From Diorhabda sublineata (taxonomy: Eukaryota > Arthropoda > Insecta > Coleoptera > Chrysomelidae), in the NCBI RefSeq assembly GCF_026230105.1, contig NC_079480.1, positions 16,224,488 to 16,288,487 of the forward strand: a DNA stretch of 64,000 nucleotides, in the 5' to 3' direction. Of this stretch, positions 49,226-52,200 are shown piece by piece. Below the pieces are notes generated by a model. The model was not told the origin of the DNA and did no database searches. It saw only the letters and a list, made by a program, of their open reading frames with translations. The position numbers were made by a program, and so were the translations under genes. Position 1 is the first letter of the stretch. Every line of letters begins with the position of its first letter.

Positions 49226-52200
49226 ACGACTCTCTATTGTTCTTTGCTCTATTCTGAGTGAATCGCCGTGACGTCGAATTTTCTAGTGGTGGGGGAATTG
49301 CGAAGTAGAAGAATGACAAGTTTTGATTTTAATAGCGAGTATAGTGTTGAATAGATAGTGTTTTCTCTCTTCAAATTCCACTTATATACCACTCCCTCTA
49401 TCCTTAATATTAAGTCTATGAAATCTAATAACGTTAGCAGTGAATACTTATAATCTCAAATTAACACAGGAGTGTGGCAAATCGATTGATTTCATGAGAT
49501 TTAGTTTTTTCATATACAAATATTCCAATTACATTTGTGATACAACGACATACTAAAAGTATTGAAATGTATAAACAAATTGATCATTGATAAAGACCGC
49601 AACAGGTTGAAACGTCAAATTTATGTTCGAGAAGGTTTTCGCGATCAGGATTGAACCGCGTAGAAATTTTAAAAATTCTCGACGTTTCGGTTCCCACTAA
49701 GGAAGTGATCCAATTCCGTGGTCTCAATCTTCCTACTCCAGGAAACGAATCACCCCTTTTTACTGGTGGATTCCAAGGCCTCAGTCTGCCTACTCCATGG
49801 AATTTTACTAAGGAAATGGAAAGCTGAAACAAAACAAATATAAAATTATTAAAATAGAAATAATATGCTTACCATCGAGAACACCGTTGACACTAACACA
49901 CTCACTGCTGGTATTAAGAGTTAGCTCTTGGAACATGATTCCATATATATCTAATTTATCATTTAGTAGCAGTTTTTCTGACTTTTCCTTTCAATTTCAA
50001 AAGTTTTAAATTTATTAGGGAAACATTGAAACCTGAATCATAAATTTCATATACCTATATCTAATTTATCATTTAGTAGCAGTTTGGCCTCTAGGAATGG
50101 CGTAACTATTTTTTGCTCTGTATCATTTAATTCTGCTTTTATAACAGATATCATAATTATCATTTATATCGCCCATGTAACACTAAAATTAATTTAATGA
50201 AACATATGAAAAATAGTTTTTAAAATTTCTGATCCAATATTTCATAAAGAGAACCTTAAACTACTTCCCAAACTTTTTCATGAAAATTCATACCTTTTAT
50301 ATCTTTTGAAACGAATTTTGTGTAACAATTCTGACATTGTGGTAAATATTGAACCAATATTACCTGCAAACGTCGATTCTGACATTTCTATCGCGCTTAT
50401 TTAAACACTGTTACTATTTATACGATCAATTACCCCAGAACTTTCTGGAATCTTCAAACAATACAATATTAAGATAGAGTACAGTCAAACCCTTAATATT
50501 CAATGTATTTCTACTAAAATAAAAGATAAAACACCATTCAATAAATTGCCTAACATAGTATATGAAAGTCCTTGCTTAAATTGTGACAAGAAGTACATTG
50601 GTCAATCGAAGAGGTCACTCACCAATCGGATAACCTCCCACAAGAGTGATAGCAAATCATATCTTGACAGGTGTTCATTAGCGACGCATGTCCATTTAAA
50701 TAATGTAGTGTAATCTATGCATATCTTTTGGGTTTTTTAAAATCAATTCCTATAAAAAACTCTATGGTATTAACAACCAACTTTATTTTTAGGCGAATAA
50801 TGCATATGAATTTTAGCGAAAAGAATATGAACAGCTATTTGTTTAATAAAACGCGTTAAATCATTTTATAAAATCGATACCATGCTTTCAAAATTATTAT
50901 TTTTAAAAAAAGACGAATTTGTCACGAATCCTTGCTCAATTATTGGCTAATAACAGAAAAAGTAAAACATATCGAAAATTTATTGATAACCTTTAAATTA
51001 GATAACATTAGTAAATAAATAAGCCATGAATCATTTTCGTACGTTAAATTTTAGTAAGATTTTTATTTCTAAAATGTGATTTTTTTTAATTTTACTTTTC
51101 AGGAAGTTATATAGTAAAAATGAATAATTTTTATTGCGCGAAGACATCTTTTTCAAATGATCTACATACTGACTTTGTATAAGAGAGTGTCACAGTTTCC
51201 ATGAAAATGAAATGAAAACTTGTCCTACTTATTTGGCATTTCCATAATTGGAATATTATGGAAAGTCTTGGTAATGAAACCTTTCTTTCTTGAACTCTCT
51301 GTTATAGAAAATATATTCAGGTTTTCGAAAAAGCGTCATGTATTTCGGTCGATGATTCGTTCATAAACAGGCTTTGGACGATAGGCATTAATTCTAGATA
51401 AACGGAATCATTTTGATAAACCCTTTTGCATTCTTCCATATTTTTTACCTCCTCGATATTCCAAACTGCAAATTATTTTCAGTAACTTTTTTTTGCAGAA
51501 TCTAATCAATATCAATTGCAGATAATAAAAACCCTTGCCGACAATTTTGTTTGATCTACCATAAGCGTAGATACCTCATTTTATAAATCGAATCATTATA
51601 AATTGGACGACTTTATACGCCGTTATTTAGACTGATGCACTTAATTGGAGTCCTACTTGAAACTTAACTTTAGTTGCTACAACTGAATATTAAATTATAA
51701 AATGTAAATAGACGAGTAAAATGTACCTGCCTGTAAAGGCGTTTAGTTTAGACAGGGTACCAGACGTGACCTGAGTCGTTTTTTTGTCTGGAAAACGAAA
51801 TTTCAAAACAAAAGCGATAAAGGAAAATAAGTTGTTTGTAAATAAAACAAAAGAAAAAAACATAATAATTCCAAAGTATCTTTATAAATAATAATGGTAG
51901 TCAGAATCGTCTGAACTAGAGTCGTCATTTGATTAAATTATGAAGGGTTGTAAAGAGGGTGAATTTCAGTTCAACTAATAAGTTATATTGGGTCCCAATT
52001 AATGCTTTTTCTAATCTAATTAGCTTGCTTACTAACATATAAAAAAGCTTATCGAAATGGGGATCTTACCGATGGTGTTGACTTCTTCATTTTCTTTCCA
52101 GCTAAGATCATTTGATGTTGTAGTAGATGATACGATTGATAACACACCATCTTGGTACAGAATTGATTCCGTCGGTAAACAGGCCATAGCGAATAGTTGC

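Noticed and set aside
49162..49319. Ser-Leu repeat protein on the minus strand
   Set aside because: Translation of the (AG)n microsatellite.
52057..52101. Upstream extension of the exon 3 frame
   Set aside because: The extension lies in the pyrimidine-rich acceptor; exon 2 joins exactly at 52102 in phase 0.
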